A stretch of 64,000 bases of DNA from contig NZ_FNEE01000016.1 in assembly GCF_900099905.1 (NCBI RefSeq), positions 62,001-126,000 of the forward strand, read 5' to 3'. Position 1 is the stretch's first letter. Each line of letters opens with the position of its first letter. The position numbers and the translations under genes are program-made. The stretch comes from Mesorhizobium muleiense. Lineage in GTDB: Bacteria > Pseudomonadota > Alphaproteobacteria > Rhizobiales > Rhizobiaceae. The notes beneath the pieces are model-generated. The model did not search any database. It had not been told where the DNA came from and was given only the letters and a program-made list of their open reading frames with translations. Shown piece after piece: positions 34,929-44,150 of the stretch.

Positions 34929-35741
34929 TCAACCTGGGAAGATGGTGAAGCCGCCATCGACGCGAATGACCTGCCCGTTGATGAAACGCGCGCGCGGACC
35001 GGCGAGGAAGGCCACCGCTTCGGCGATCTCTTCAGGCTCGGCATAGCGGTTCAGCGATTTCTTGCTCGAATCCATGCGCTCCGGATCGACGACGCGGCTC
35101 GCCTGGAACCGTGCCGTCTTGGTGGCGCCGGGGCTCACCGCATTGATGCGCACGCCATCGTCGATCAGTTCCTTGGCGAGGCAACGCGTATAATGCACGA
35201 CGGCCGCCTTGAGCGTGGAGTAGACCACCTCCGGCGAGCATCCGATATGCGCTGCCGCTGAGGCAATGTTGATCACCGAGCCTGAGCCGCGTTTGACCAT
35301 GGGCGGAATGAACGCCTGGCAGACCAGCATCGTGCCGATGAGATTGTTCTCGGTCAGCACCTTGATGTCTTCATAGTCGATGTCGAGCGCGTTGTTGGGA
35401 CTGGGCTTTACCCCCTTGGCGCCGATATCGCCGCCGGCGCAGTTGACCAGAACGTGCACATCGCCGAGCTCCGCTTCGATCTTCCTCTTCATTTCGGCAA
35501 CGGCTTGCCTGTCACCGATGTTGCCCGTAACCGCGGTTACCCGTGTCCCATGCTTTTCCAAACCCCTGGCGGATTCGCCGAGGTCCGCGAATTCGCCATA
35601 CTGCGATGGCCGGGTCCAATCGAGATCGTGGATCGCGACGTTTGCGCCAAGTTCGGCCAGGCGTTCGGCCATGACGCGGCCGAGGCCGCGTCCCGAGCCG
35701 GTCACGAAGGCGGTCAGGCCGCTGAGTTCTCGGGCAGTCAT
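34929..35741 (-). CDS. Short-chain dehydrogenase/reductase (SDR)
   Basis: This 270-residue classical SDR has the NAD(P) motif TGSGRGLG at residues 15-22, NCAGG for the central NNAG motif, a catalytic Tyr and Lys in VVYSTLKAA, and the INAVSPGATKT segment. Enzymes of this type oxidise or reduce alcohols and ketones with NAD(P). It overlaps the TIM-barrel gene by 4 bp and is the last gene of a sugar-type ABC importer operon, so it probably acts on a sugar or polyol derivative. Confidence 0.88.
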   Translation of the reverse strand: MTARELSGLTAFVTGSGRGLGRVMAERLAELGANVAIHDLDWTRPSQYGEFADLGESARGLEKHGTRVTAVTGNIGDRQAVAEMKRKIEAELGDVHVLVNCAGGDIGAKGVKPSPNNALDIDYEDIKVLTENNLIGTMLVCQAFIPPMVKRGSGSVINIASAAAHIGCSPEVVYSTLKAAVVHYTRCLAKELIDDGVRINAVSPGATKTARFQASRVVDPERMDSSKKSLNRYAEPEEIAEAVAFLAGPRARFINGQVIRVDGGFTIFPG

Positions 35742-36739
35742 GCTGATTTCTCCATTGCAATGAAATCGAACTTCTTCATGTTGGCGGCGCTGCGCCGGAT
35801 CATGTCGAGCTCATACGAAACCAGCGCGCCGTCATCGTCGCGCTCCCATGGCGTCCGGTAGTCGGCGTCGTCAGCAAGGCGGTTTACGCGCGCAGCACTC
35901 AGGCAGGCGGCGAACTCGCGCGCAGTCTTCGGCGCATACCCGTTCCACCAGTCGTCGCTGAGACAGCGAACGTGGCGGGCTTCCAGCGCGCCCGGCTCGA
36001 GCACGGCGGTCAGCGTGTCGTGATGCTCGGCGAGGATGGCTGCCAGTCCGGCGAAGGGCACGGCGCCGTCGCCGATCGCGCAGCGGACCAGACGATAGCC
36101 CTCATCGGTGAACTGCACGCGATAGTCCTTGAGGTGGACATGGCGGACGTGCGGTGCGATGCGCCGCGTGAAGGCAAGCGGCGCCTCGCCGACAGGGAAG
36201 GTGTTGCCGGTGTCGTAGGTGATGCCGACGCCCGGCCCACCGAGTTCGCAGAACGCGACCAGTTCGTCGCTGCCGAAGTCCTGATGGTTTTCGATGCCGA
36301 GCACCCGGCCCTCAGCCGCCGCACGCGGCCCCCATTCCGTCAAGGCAGCGCGGATCGTCGCGTCGAACTCGCTCCATTTCGGGCCCCACAGGTTGCGGTC
36401 GCCGCACAGGACGGGGGTCAGTGCGATACGGATCGTTGTCGCCTCGAGCAGGCGCGCCGCACGAAACGCGCTGTCCAACGGACCGGCCACCAGAAGTCCG
36501 CCACTGACCACCGGGACGATGTCGAGCGCGGCCAGACGCCTGCGCAGATCGACGATTTCGGGGTCTGGCAAGTCGGTCAACCACGGTTCGTAGATCTCGA
36601 GCGTGCGTGCGCCCAGTTCCTGCGCAAGCGCTATGAAGCCTCCCAGCCCCGTCCCGTCCGGATTATGCCGCGGCGTGCCGCGTCCCTGTAGGCCGAGAGT
36701 GTAGGTCAGTCCGTATGGGTTGAGGCCGAGACGAAACAT
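35738..36739 (-). CDS. Xylose-isomerase-like TIM-barrel protein (sugar phosphate isomerase/epimerase family)
   Basis: This 333-residue TIM barrel has the layout of the AP-endonuclease 2 / sugar isomerase superfamily. Probable metal ligands are Glu in GIENHQDFG, Asp in YDTGNT, His in VRHVHLKDYR and Glu in AVLEPGAL. Members epimerise or isomerise sugars, polyols or inosose derivatives. ATG 36739 gives the usual start; an ATG at 36796 would overlap the upstream SDR stop. Between two SDR genes in a sugar importer operon, an isomerisation step in sugar or polyol breakdown is likely. Confidence 0.82.
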   Translation of the reverse strand: MFRLGLNPYGLTYTLGLQGRGTPRHNPDGTGLGGFIALAQELGARTLEIYEPWLTDLPDPEIVDLRRRLAALDIVPVVSGGLLVAGPLDSAFRAARLLEATTIRIALTPVLCGDRNLWGPKWSEFDATIRAALTEWGPRAAAEGRVLGIENHQDFGSDELVAFCELGGPGVGITYDTGNTFPVGEAPLAFTRRIAPHVRHVHLKDYRVQFTDEGYRLVRCAIGDGAVPFAGLAAILAEHHDTLTAVLEPGALEARHVRCLSDDWWNGYAPKTAREFAACLSAARVNRLADDADYRTPWERDDDGALVSYELDMIRRSAANMKKFDFIAMEKSA

Positions 36740-36779
36740 CAGCTTGGCAGTTCCGTTGAACGATTTGGAAGCGATCGCA

Positions 36780-37553
36780 TCAGCGCAGACCGGCATCGAC
36801 GGCGATGGACTGCTTCGTGATCATGCGGCTGTCATCGGCGGCAAGGAAGAGCACGGTCCGCGCGATCTCCTCGCCCAGCAGGACGCGGCGGATCAGTTGC
36901 CGCTGCACCGTCTGGTCGATTGCGTCCTGGGTCTTGAACCACAGCTGGCGCTGCCGCTCGGTGATGACGGCGCCGGGTTCGACTGCATTGACGCGGATGT
37001 TGTCGGATCCAAACGACCGCGCCAATGCGCGCGTCAGCGCCACAACGGCACCCTTGGCGGTGGCATAGGCCACCATCTGGTCCGCGCCGAAACGCCAGGC
37101 GATGGAAGAGAAGTTTATGATCGAGCCGAAGCCGAGTTCCTTCATATGCGGATGCACCGCCTGCGCAGCGAAGAAGTGATGCCGGAGATTGACGTCGAAG
37201 CTGCGGTCCCAACATTCGACCGTCACCGTGTCAACGGGGTGGCGCTGATCATCGGCAGCGTTGTTTACCAGAACGGCGACCGGACCGAGCCTAGCGCGCA
37301 CGTCTTCTACCGAAGCCTGCAGCGCATCAACGTCGGTCACATCACAATGGAGGTACAGGGGGGCCTGTTTGGCGACGCCACCGAGCTCGCGCACCAGCGC
37401 CTCCGCGGGTCCATCCTGCACATCGAGAAAGCATACGCGGGCGCCATTCGCCACGAAAGCGCGAACCATATCGGCGCCGATCCCGGAGGCGCCGCCGGAG
37501 ATCAGCACGACGCGATCGGTCAAGCTCGGGTAAGTCGCGAATTGCATGGACAT
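36780..37553 (-). CDS. Short-chain dehydrogenase/reductase (SDR)
   Basis: This 257-residue classical SDR has the cofactor motif SGGASGIG at 19-26 and NNAAD for NNAG. The active-site Tyr and Lys lie in VAYATAKGA, and NAVEPGAVITERQRQLWF follows. An Asp at the end of the second strand (CFLDVQDG) suggests NAD preference. It lies 4 bp downstream of the ABC ATPase gene, within the sugar importer operon. It is similar to sugar and polyol dehydrogenases, but the substrate is not known. Confidence 0.88.
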   Translation of the reverse strand: MSMQFATYPSLTDRVVLISGGASGIGADMVRAFVANGARVCFLDVQDGPAEALVRELGGVAKQAPLYLHCDVTDVDALQASVEDVRARLGPVAVLVNNAADDQRHPVDTVTVECWDRSFDVNLRHHFFAAQAVHPHMKELGFGSIINFSSIAWRFGADQMVAYATAKGAVVALTRALARSFGSDNIRVNAVEPGAVITERQRQLWFKTQDAIDQTVQRQLIRRVLLGEEIARTVLFLAADDSRMITKQSIAVDAGLR

Positions 37554-37557
37554 CAGA

Positions 37558-38654
37558 TCACAGAAGCGCCCTGGTTGCTGGATCGAACAGACAGGCGCGC
37601 GACATGTCGATGCCGAGCGTTATCGTCTCGCCCATGACGGGAGCGTCATCCGGCTCGAATCGGCCGGTGATCTCCAGGTCGCCTAGCCTGAGGACGGCAA
37701 GCGTCTCGGCGCCGGTCGGCTCGACCAGTTCGACCGGCGCCTGCATGGACTCGACAGCAGGTTTGCGCGACTTCAGGTCCGCCGTGAAACGGTAGATGTG
37801 TTCGGGCCGAACACCGAGCACCACATCCTTTGGCGCACCGACAGGCAGTGGCGCGGCAAGGGCAAGAGTAGCGTCGCCGCCGTCAGCGGCGCGCACTGCG
37901 ATGCTGGTTGAGCCGGTAAGCCGGGCGGGAATGAAATTCATCGCCGGCGATCCCATGAAACCGGCCACGAACATGTTGGTCGGCCGGTCATAGATCCGCT
38001 TCGGCGTGTCGAACTGCTGCACCGAGCCCTGGTTCATCACCGCAATGCGGGACGCGAGCGTCATCGCCTCGACCTGATCGTGAGTGACGTACACCGTCGT
38101 CTTGCCGACGCGATGGTGAAGCTTCTTGATTTCGGTGCGCATGTCGACGCGCAGCTTGGCGTCGAGATTGGACAGCGGCTCGTCGAACAAAAACAATTTG
38201 GATCGCGTACCAGGGCGCGCCCCATCGCAACGCGCTGCCGCTGCCCACCCGACAATTGCCCAGGCTTGCGGTTGAGCAGCTGCTCGATCTGCAGGAGTGC
38301 GGCAACCCGCTTTACGGCTTCCGCCTGCTCCGCTTTGGGCACGCCTCGGCTCTCCATGCCGAAGGTGATGTTCTGGCGCACCGTCATGGTCGGATAGAGG
38401 GCGTATGACTGGAACACCATCGCTATGTCACGGTCCTTGGGCTGCACGGAGTTGACCAGCCGGTCGCCGATCCAGATCTCGCCCGAGGTGACGGTCTCCA
38501 GGCCGGCGATCATGGCGAGCAAGGTTGATTTGCCGCAGCCGGAGGGGCCGACCAGGGCGACGAACTCCCCGGTTCGAGCCTCGAGATTGATGCCGGCCAG
38601 AATCTCGAGCCCGCCATAGCTCTTGTGAAGGTCGCGGATCATCAGCGCGGACAT
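37558..38654 (-). pseudogene. Sugar-type ABC transporter ATP-binding protein (UgpC/MalK type) with frameshift
   Basis: Two adjoining frames make up one ATPase of about 365 residues. The first frame (38654 to about 38198) carries Walker A GPSGCGKST and the signature LSGGQRQRVAMGRAL, ending in VRDPN. The second frame, from about 38196, resumes exactly with FLFDEPLSNLDAKLR (Walker B) and runs through YVTHDQVEAMTL to a normal TOBE domain. Adding one base in the A/T run near 38197-38199 restores VRDPKLFLFDEP. The rest looks intact, so the break is very recent or a sequence error. If real, the importer has lost its own ATPase, although MalK-type ATPases can be shared between systems. Confidence 0.85.
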
Positions 38655-38664
38655 GGGCGATGCC

Positions 38665-39567
38665 TCATTTGATGGCGCCCTGTGTCAGGCCGCGCACGAA
38701 GTATTTTCCACCGAACAGGTAGATCAGCAGCGGCGGCAGCGCGCCGATCAGCACGGCTGCGCTCATCACATCGTAAGCGCGGGCGGTCGTGCCGCCAGCA
38801 GTGAGCGCGACCAATGCCGCCGTAATCGGCTGCTGCTGGCCGGAAGTGAAGACGACGCCGAACAGATACTCGTTCCAGATACCGGTGAATTGCCAGATGA
38901 CGGTGACAATCAAAATCGGCGGCGACAGGGGCAGGATGATCTTGCGAAAAATCCGCCAGAAGCCGGCGCCGTCGATGCGTGCCGCCTTGATAAGATCGTC
39001 GGGTATGCTGACGTAGAAGTTGCGGCAGAACAGGGTGGTGAACGAGATGCCCTGGACGACGTGTATTAGTACCAGCCCGTATGTCGAATTGGTCAGGCCG
39101 AGCTTGCCGAGCAGGAACGCCCACGGCATCAGCGAGATCTGGCCTGGCATGAAGACGCCGAGCAGCATCAGGTTGAACAGAATTTCCGAGCCCTTGAAAC
39201 GCCATTTCGACAGCACATAGCCGTTCATGGCGCCGAGGAGCGTGGAGATGAGCGTTGCTGGGATCGTCATCCAGAGCGAATTGAAGAAATTGCGCTTCAT
39301 GCCTTCGCAGGTGCCGCTGACGCAATAAGTGCCCCAAGCCTGCGCCCACGCGTCGAGGCGGAAGCTGCGCGGCAGCGAGATGAGGCCGTTGCGGGCAATG
39401 TCGGACTGCTCCCGCAATGAGTTGAAGACGACGACCAGCAGCGGTGCAAGGTAGATGACGGCGAAAAGCGTCAGCACCGCATAGACAAGGAAGCGACCCC
39501 AGAAATATCGCCGCGTAGCCGCGGCCGCTTCGGGATCATGCCGGGCGTCGGCGGCGATTTCAGCCAT
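38665..39567 (-). CDS. Sugar-type ABC transporter permease (MalG type)
   Basis: This 300-residue inner-membrane permease has a first helix near residues 25-47. The EAA loop is KAARIDGAGFWRIFRKIILPL, and the WNEYLFG motif follows as in MalG/UgpE proteins. ATG 39567 starts 8 bp inside the upstream permease gene, which supports coupling. It works with the MalF-type permease and the frameshifted ATPase. Confidence 0.9.
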   Translation of the reverse strand: MAEIAADARHDPEAAAATRRYFWGRFLVYAVLTLFAVIYLAPLLVVVFNSLREQSDIARNGLISLPRSFRLDAWAQAWGTYCVSGTCEGMKRNFFNSLWMTIPATLISTLLGAMNGYVLSKWRFKGSEILFNLMLLGVFMPGQISLMPWAFLLGKLGLTNSTYGLVLIHVVQGISFTTLFCRNFYVSIPDDLIKAARIDGAGFWRIFRKIILPLSPPILIVTVIWQFTGIWNEYLFGVVFTSGQQQPITAALVALTAGGTTARAYDVMSAAVLIGALPPLLIYLFGGKYFVRGLTQGAIK

Positions 39568-40495
39568 TGCGGCCCTCCGCCCGCCTGCGCCAAACGATCC
39601 ACAAGGAATAGGGCACCAGCACAACCGCGAGGGCCGCGAGCATCATCATCGCCGCGGCGGCACCCTCGCCGATCTGCCCACGCTGGAACATCAGGTCGTA
39701 GACATAGATCGCCGGGAAGGTAGTCGACACACCTGGCCCACCCCGCGTCAACGCCGCCACCAGGTCGAAGGTCTTGATGGCGAACTGGATCTGGATGACG
39801 GCCACCGCCAGAAAAATCGGGGCGATCGTCGGCAGGATGACCTTCCGATAGGTTCGGGAAACCGACGCACCGTCGATCTGCGCTGCTTTGATGAGATCCG
39901 GATCGACCGATCGCAGGCCAGCCAGGAAAAGCGCCATTGCGAAGCCGGACGACTGCCAGATACCGGTTATGATCACCGCATAGATTGCGGTGTTGCGGTT
40001 GGCCGTCAGGGCGAAGCTGAAGTCGGTCCAGCCGAGCCCCCGCACGAAAGCCTGGATGCCGTCGACGGGATTATAGAGCCAACTCCACACCGTGCCGGTG
40101 ACGATGAAGGAGACTGCCAGCGGATAGAGGAAGATGGTGCGCCAGACCGCCTCGCCGCGAACGCGCTGGTCGATCAGGATCGCCAGAAGCAGTCCGATGG
40201 CCATCGAGCCGACGATATAGAAGCCGCTGAACAGAAAAAGGTTGGTGTAGGCGATGTTCCAGCGCCGGTTCGCCCAGAGCGAAGCGTAATTGTCCAGACC
40301 GACGAAGCCATAGGTCGGCATCAGCGACGAACTGGAGAGCGAGAGATAGAGCGTCCAGAGCGTGAAGACGAAGACGTAGATGAAACTCGCCGCAAGCGAC
40401 GGCGCCAGCACCAGAATGGGCACCATCGTGCCCAGGCGCTGTCGCCACGGGGTTGCGGTAGCCGCAACCGGTACGGTCAGGTCACGCGTTGACAT
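39560..40495 (-). CDS. Sugar-type ABC transporter permease (MalF type)
   Basis: This 311-residue permease has the first helix near residues 20-45 and NYASLWANRRWNIAYTN before the core. The EAA loop reads KAAQIDGASVSRTYRKVILP, and TRGGPG follows, as usual in MalF/UgpA proteins. ATG 40495 was chosen; the frame extends upstream without similarity. It lies 55 bp after the binding protein gene. Confidence 0.9.
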   Translation of the reverse strand: MSTRDLTVPVAATATPWRQRLGTMVPILVLAPSLAASFIYVFVFTLWTLYLSLSSSSLMPTYGFVGLDNYASLWANRRWNIAYTNLFLFSGFYIVGSMAIGLLLAILIDQRVRGEAVWRTIFLYPLAVSFIVTGTVWSWLYNPVDGIQAFVRGLGWTDFSFALTANRNTAIYAVIITGIWQSSGFAMALFLAGLRSVDPDLIKAAQIDGASVSRTYRKVILPTIAPIFLAVAVIQIQFAIKTFDLVAALTRGGPGVSTTFPAIYVYDLMFQRGQIGEGAAAAMMMLAALAVVLVPYSLWIVWRRRAEGRNG

Positions 40496-40550
40496 CTTCT
40501 GCTCCGGCGAAGTCGGGGCCGGGCGACGCGCGACATCATCGGCAGCGTCT

Positions 40551-41816
40551 TCACATCTGCGCTTCGGCCGCATCGGCCATCGCGCTGGCTGCGTCCTGAG
40601 CGGTCATGTCCGGCGTCGCCACGAATTCGGTGACGGTATCCATGATCGCGCCGCGCACCTTCTGCGGGATCGTCATGTTATGCGCCATCGACCGGACAAG
40701 GGTGCCGCCATCGATCGACGCCTGCAGATCCTTCTGGGAGAGCTGCTGGCAGGGATTGAAGCCGTTCGAAAGATCGACGTCGAGACGGGCCGGGATCGAG
40801 CCCTTGGTTTGATTGAAAACCGTCTGGAACTCGGGCGACAGGATGGTGCTGGCGAGCAGTTTCTGCCCCTCGACGTATTCCGGATCCTTCTGCTGGAAGA
40901 ACACGACCGAGTCGGAATTCAGGATGAAGCCCGGCTTGCCCCAGTCAGTCGGCGCCTGGGCGCAGACATAGTCGGTGCCCTGCTTGAAGCCGCCGGCCGT
41001 TAGCAGGCCGAGCGTCCAGTCGCCCATGATGTGGAAGGCGGCCTCGCCGCGGCCGACCAGATGCGACATGCTATCCCAGTCGCGCCCGTTCATGCCGGGG
41101 TCCATATATTTCGTCGTCATGGTGCGGAACTGTTCGAAGGCCTTGACCATGCCGTCGCTGCGCATCGCGTCGACGTCACCCTCGACGAAGGCTTTCTTGA
41201 AGAGATCGAGATCCATTCCGTAGACGACGACCTCAAACACCGTCGAATCGGTCCAGTCGGCGGTCGAGTGCGAGATGCAGATCTTGCCCGATGCCACGAT
41301 CTTGTCGCAGGCGGCGTTGAAGTCTGCCCAGGTCTTCGGCACCTCGGCGACGCCTGCCTCCTGCATGACCTTCGGCGATGCCCACAGCCAGTTGATGCGA
41401 TGGATATTCATCGGCGCCGCCACCCAGCTGCCGGTCGGCTTCATCACCGGCAGCAATTCGGGAGCGACGACCTTCTCCCAATTTTCCGCTGTCGCCAGTT
41501 CGTCGAGATTGGCGGTCATGCCGGTCTCGTTCCATTCGGCGATCTCGGGCCCCTTGAGCTGCACCGCTGGGGGTGCATTGCCGGCGATCACGTCGGCGCG
41601 CAGTTTCGCCAGCGTGTTGGCCGTGTGGCCGGCGATGGAGGTCTGCTGCCAGGCGCCACCCTTGGCGGTAAACATCTCACCGAGCTTGGCAATAGCCTGA
41701 GCGTCCGATCCGGACGCCCATTGATGCAACAGGTTGGTCTTGGGCTCAGCGAACGCGGCTCCCGCAACAAGGGTGTACGCCGCAGCGGCCGCAACGGCCG
41801 TCCTCAGATATTCCAT
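40551..41816 (-). CDS. Sugar ABC transporter substrate-binding protein
   Basis: This 421-residue periplasmic binding protein is of the SBP family 1 (sugar) type. It has a signal peptide of about 23 residues ending in AAFAEP, followed by TNLLHQWASGSD, and the interior motif GRGEAAFHIMGDW common in sugar-binding members. It is the first gene of the operon with two permeases, the ATPase, two SDRs and a TIM-barrel isomerase. A ROK regulator is transcribed divergently. The ligand is probably a mono- or oligosaccharide or polyol. Confidence 0.9.
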   Translation of the reverse strand: MEYLRTAVAAAAAYTLVAGAAFAEPKTNLLHQWASGSDAQAIAKLGEMFTAKGGAWQQTSIAGHTANTLAKLRADVIAGNAPPAVQLKGPEIAEWNETGMTANLDELATAENWEKVVAPELLPVMKPTGSWVAAPMNIHRINWLWASPKVMQEAGVAEVPKTWADFNAACDKIVASGKICISHSTADWTDSTVFEVVVYGMDLDLFKKAFVEGDVDAMRSDGMVKAFEQFRTMTTKYMDPGMNGRDWDSMSHLVGRGEAAFHIMGDWTLGLLTAGGFKQGTDYVCAQAPTDWGKPGFILNSDSVVFFQQKDPEYVEGQKLLASTILSPEFQTVFNQTKGSIPARLDVDLSNGFNPCQQLSQKDLQASIDGGTLVRSMAHNMTIPQKVRGAIMDTVTEFVATPDMTAQDAASAMADAAEAQM

Positions 41817-41887
41817 CGTTTCACTCCCATAAGTGATGAACGGTTCGTATCGACCGCTTGTGGACGCAATTCGAGTTCGTCGCAGAG

Positions 41888-41904
41888 GGAGATGCAGTAT
41901 CTCC
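41888..41904. promoter_or_regulatory. Palindrome in the ROK/importer divergent promoter
   Basis: GGAGAT and ATCTCC flank five bases (GCAGT) between the divergent sugar operon and the ROK gene. The perfect 6-bp arms and location fit an operator for the ROK dimer, although the arms are short. Confidence 0.45.
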
Positions 41905-41958
41905 GTTCTTTCCAAGATGACATATTTGAGCTATCAGTCAACGTCCTTTGTGCTCATC

Positions 41959-43155
41959 ATGAACAAACCTTCGCTTAGAAACTGGCTGATCGACAGGCCC
42001 TCCGCATCACCGGAGAGCCTGATCGTGCGCTGCCTGCGTGAGCGCGGCGTGCTTTCTGCCTCGCAAATCGCGCATATCACCGGCTTGGCGCGCTCGACGG
42101 TCTCAACGGCGCTCAATGGCTTGAAAAAATCCGGAATGGTGATCGAATCCTCGGCCCATCACGACGGGGCCAGGGGCATTGGCAGGCCTGCCGCGACCTT
42201 GACGCTCAATCCTGTCGCGGGCACCTGCGTCGGGATCCATCTGGGCCTCGATGAGATGCGGTGCATCGTTGCCGACGTCTCGCATTCTGTCATTGCCGAA
42301 CAAACTCTTCCCATGGGCCTGGACTACCAGCCACAACAGGCGGCCGAGCTCGCCAAATCAGCAATTGCCCAATGCTACGAAGAGAACGGTCTGCCGATGG
42401 CGGGGCTCCTGGGGGTTGGGGTTTCCGTCTCGGGCCCTGTCAGCCGCGAAGGCGTGGTGCAGCGTGCGAGTATTGTTCCGACCTGGGCTGGGGTCAACAT
42501 CCGCGATGTGTTCGGGCCGGTTCTCGAACAGCCGATTTTCGCCGACAACGAGAGCAACTGCTCGGCCATCGCCGAGCTGATGTGGGGCGCGGCCGTCGGC
42601 CAAGACGATTTCGTCCTGTTCAAGATCGATCTCGGGGTCGGCGGGGCCATAGTCCAGCATGGCCGGCTGGTGACCGGCATCGCCGGCGGCGCCGGCGAAT
42701 TCGGGCATATCAGCATCGATCCAGGCGGCGATCTTTGCCGGTGCGGCAATCGCGGATGCCTGGAGCTTTATGCGAGTTTTGCCCGGCCGCTCGAGCAGAT
42801 TTCGCGCATCGTGCGGCGACCGGTGACGATGGACGAGGTGATCATGATGGCTGAGCAGGGCGACGTCGGGGCGCTGCGAATGATCGAGGACACCGCGGAC
42901 TTCGCCGGCCGTGGTCTTGGTCTGATCGGCTCGGTCATCAATCCGCCACTCATCATCATCGGGGGCCGCATGGCGTTGGCAGGCGACATTCTCCTGGCAC
43001 CGCTGATCACGTCATATGAACGCCACACTCTCATCAAGTCCCGCGATATCGCGCCCGCACTGCGCACGCGGATAATCGTTGGCAAGCACACGCAGAACGA
43101 TGCCTTGCTCGGCGCGGTCGGCCTGGTGCTGCGCCACAACAGCCGGCTGCAATGA
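41959..43155 (+). CDS. ROK-family transcriptional regulator (NagC/XylR type)
   Basis: This 398-residue protein has an N-terminal winged helix-turn-helix (about 20-75, with LSASQIAHITGLARSTVSTAL) and a C-terminal ROK sugar-kinase-like domain. The zinc-binding motif CRCGNRGCLE and the DNESNCSAIAE segment are present. ROK regulators respond to a sugar or sugar phosphate. It is transcribed away from the sugar importer operon and probably controls it. ATG 41959 lacks a strong Shine-Dalgarno; an upstream in-frame ATG at 41917 is an alternative. Confidence 0.87.
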   Translation: MNKPSLRNWLIDRPSASPESLIVRCLRERGVLSASQIAHITGLARSTVSTALNGLKKSGMVIESSAHHDGARGIGRPAATLTLNPVAGTCVGIHLGLDEMRCIVADVSHSVIAEQTLPMGLDYQPQQAAELAKSAIAQCYEENGLPMAGLLGVGVSVSGPVSREGVVQRASIVPTWAGVNIRDVFGPVLEQPIFADNESNCSAIAELMWGAAVGQDDFVLFKIDLGVGGAIVQHGRLVTGIAGGAGEFGHISIDPGGDLCRCGNRGCLELYASFARPLEQISRIVRRPVTMDEVIMMAEQGDVGALRMIEDTADFAGRGLGLIGSVINPPLIIIGGRMALAGDILLAPLITSYERHTLIKSRDIAPALRTRIIVGKHTQNDALLGAVGLVLRHNSRLQ

Positions 43156-43245
43156 TTTGACTTTTCGCCGAGTGGGCCGTTTCCCCAGGGCGATCGCTCG
43201 CGAAGGTCGCTGAACGCATGGACGCAGCTGGGCGCCCATTGCGGC

Positions 43246-43533
43246 TCAGCGCCCACTGTCGATGATCGAGCCGCCATCCGGGGTGAGCGTATAGCCCGTC
43301 AGGAACTGTGCATCCTTGCTCGCGAGGAACAGCACGACAGGCGCGATGTCTTCCTCCGGCGTTCCGAAGCGGGCGAGCGCGTTGGTCAGCGGGGGCACGT
43401 CAGCCTCTTGGCCCCATGTCTCTGCCAGCGGCAGGAGATCGACGAATATGAGCTTGGTGCCCCTTGCGACGACGACTTGAGTATAGGTCGTTGGGGTCGG
43501 TAGATCGCGCGGATTGATACACTCCAGCGTCAT
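43246..43533 (-). pseudogene. Chimeric remnant: RidA N-terminus joined to an SDR C-terminus
   Basis: The 95-residue frame begins like a RidA/YjgF protein (MTLECINPRDLP, then TYTQVVVARGTKLIFV). After about 20 linking residues it continues as the end of an SDR (ALARFGTPEEDIAPVVLFLA, then FLTGYTLTPDGGS). Neither half has its active core: RidA lacks its C-terminal half, and the SDR lacks the cofactor and Tyr-Lys motifs. An internal deletion that fused two genes in frame explains this best. It is unlikely to be functional. It converges with the ROK gene across a weak TGGGCGC/GCGCCCA stem at 43229-43255. Confidence 0.75.
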
Positions 43534-43645
43534 CTTTTTTGCTACCCCTTTGGGTTGCTTCGTCGTTCGCTGTTCGGGTCGATCGGGACGACTCACTTGC
43601 CAGAGGCCGCGGAGCCGCATAACAGTTTCCCCTGGCTGTCCTCTT

Positions 43646-44143
43646 CTACTCTATTCTACTTCGCGCCAGCGCCGCTTTCGCCACGATCTCTCCGGCGTCC
43701 CGCCGAAGAACGTTCAAAATATCAGTGATGACGACTTCACTTCCGATATTCTGATCCTCCGCGAAATTGGCCTTGAAGATTGCTCGGGCGAATGTCCCAC
43801 ACCACCCTTCTGCGGCGGCAATGAGCGCGACGCGCGTGGCTAGGAGACTGCCACGGGGATAGTTTGACGGCCACAATAGCGGGAGCCTGTACATTTCGCA
43901 CAGCCGTTCGACATCACGGCGGCGATAGCGCCTTTCATCGGGGCCAGCCTCTTGGAAAGGCGATGAATTGGACGCTCGCCTTTTGAAAATGGGGCCGAGG
44001 AGAAAAGGTTTCCAAACAAGTTTGAGAGGTGCGGAAGATATGAGGTCTTCGATTCGCGATGCTGCAAGGTAGGAGTAAGGGCTCGCGAAATCGAACCAGA
44101 ATTCGAGCATAGCCGGGTTATCGGTAGATACTTTTTCTCCCAT
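43646..44143 (-). pseudogene. Truncated 2-hydroxychromene-2-carboxylate isomerase-like protein
   Basis: This 165-residue thioredoxin-fold (DsbA/kappa-GST) protein starts LEFWFDFASPYSYLAASRIE, with the family Ser in the active-site position, and has the NYPRGSLLATR segment. Family members are about 195-220 residues and end with a conserved FGSPTF-type strand and last helices, which are missing here. The frame instead ends in ARSRIE within a pyrimidine-rich stretch. The fold's C-terminal part is lost, so it is probably inactive. The natural reaction is isomerisation in naphthalene-type or glutathione-dependent aromatic pathways. ATG 44143 overlaps the EamA remnant by 8 bp. Confidence 0.7.
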
Positions 44144-44150
44144 TCTGCTG

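Noticed and set aside
43640..43670. Third copy of the guaA-end repeat
   Set aside because: The stretch is pyrimidine-rich like the sequence before the left repeat, but it lacks the repeat core CTCCCACTCGATTG.
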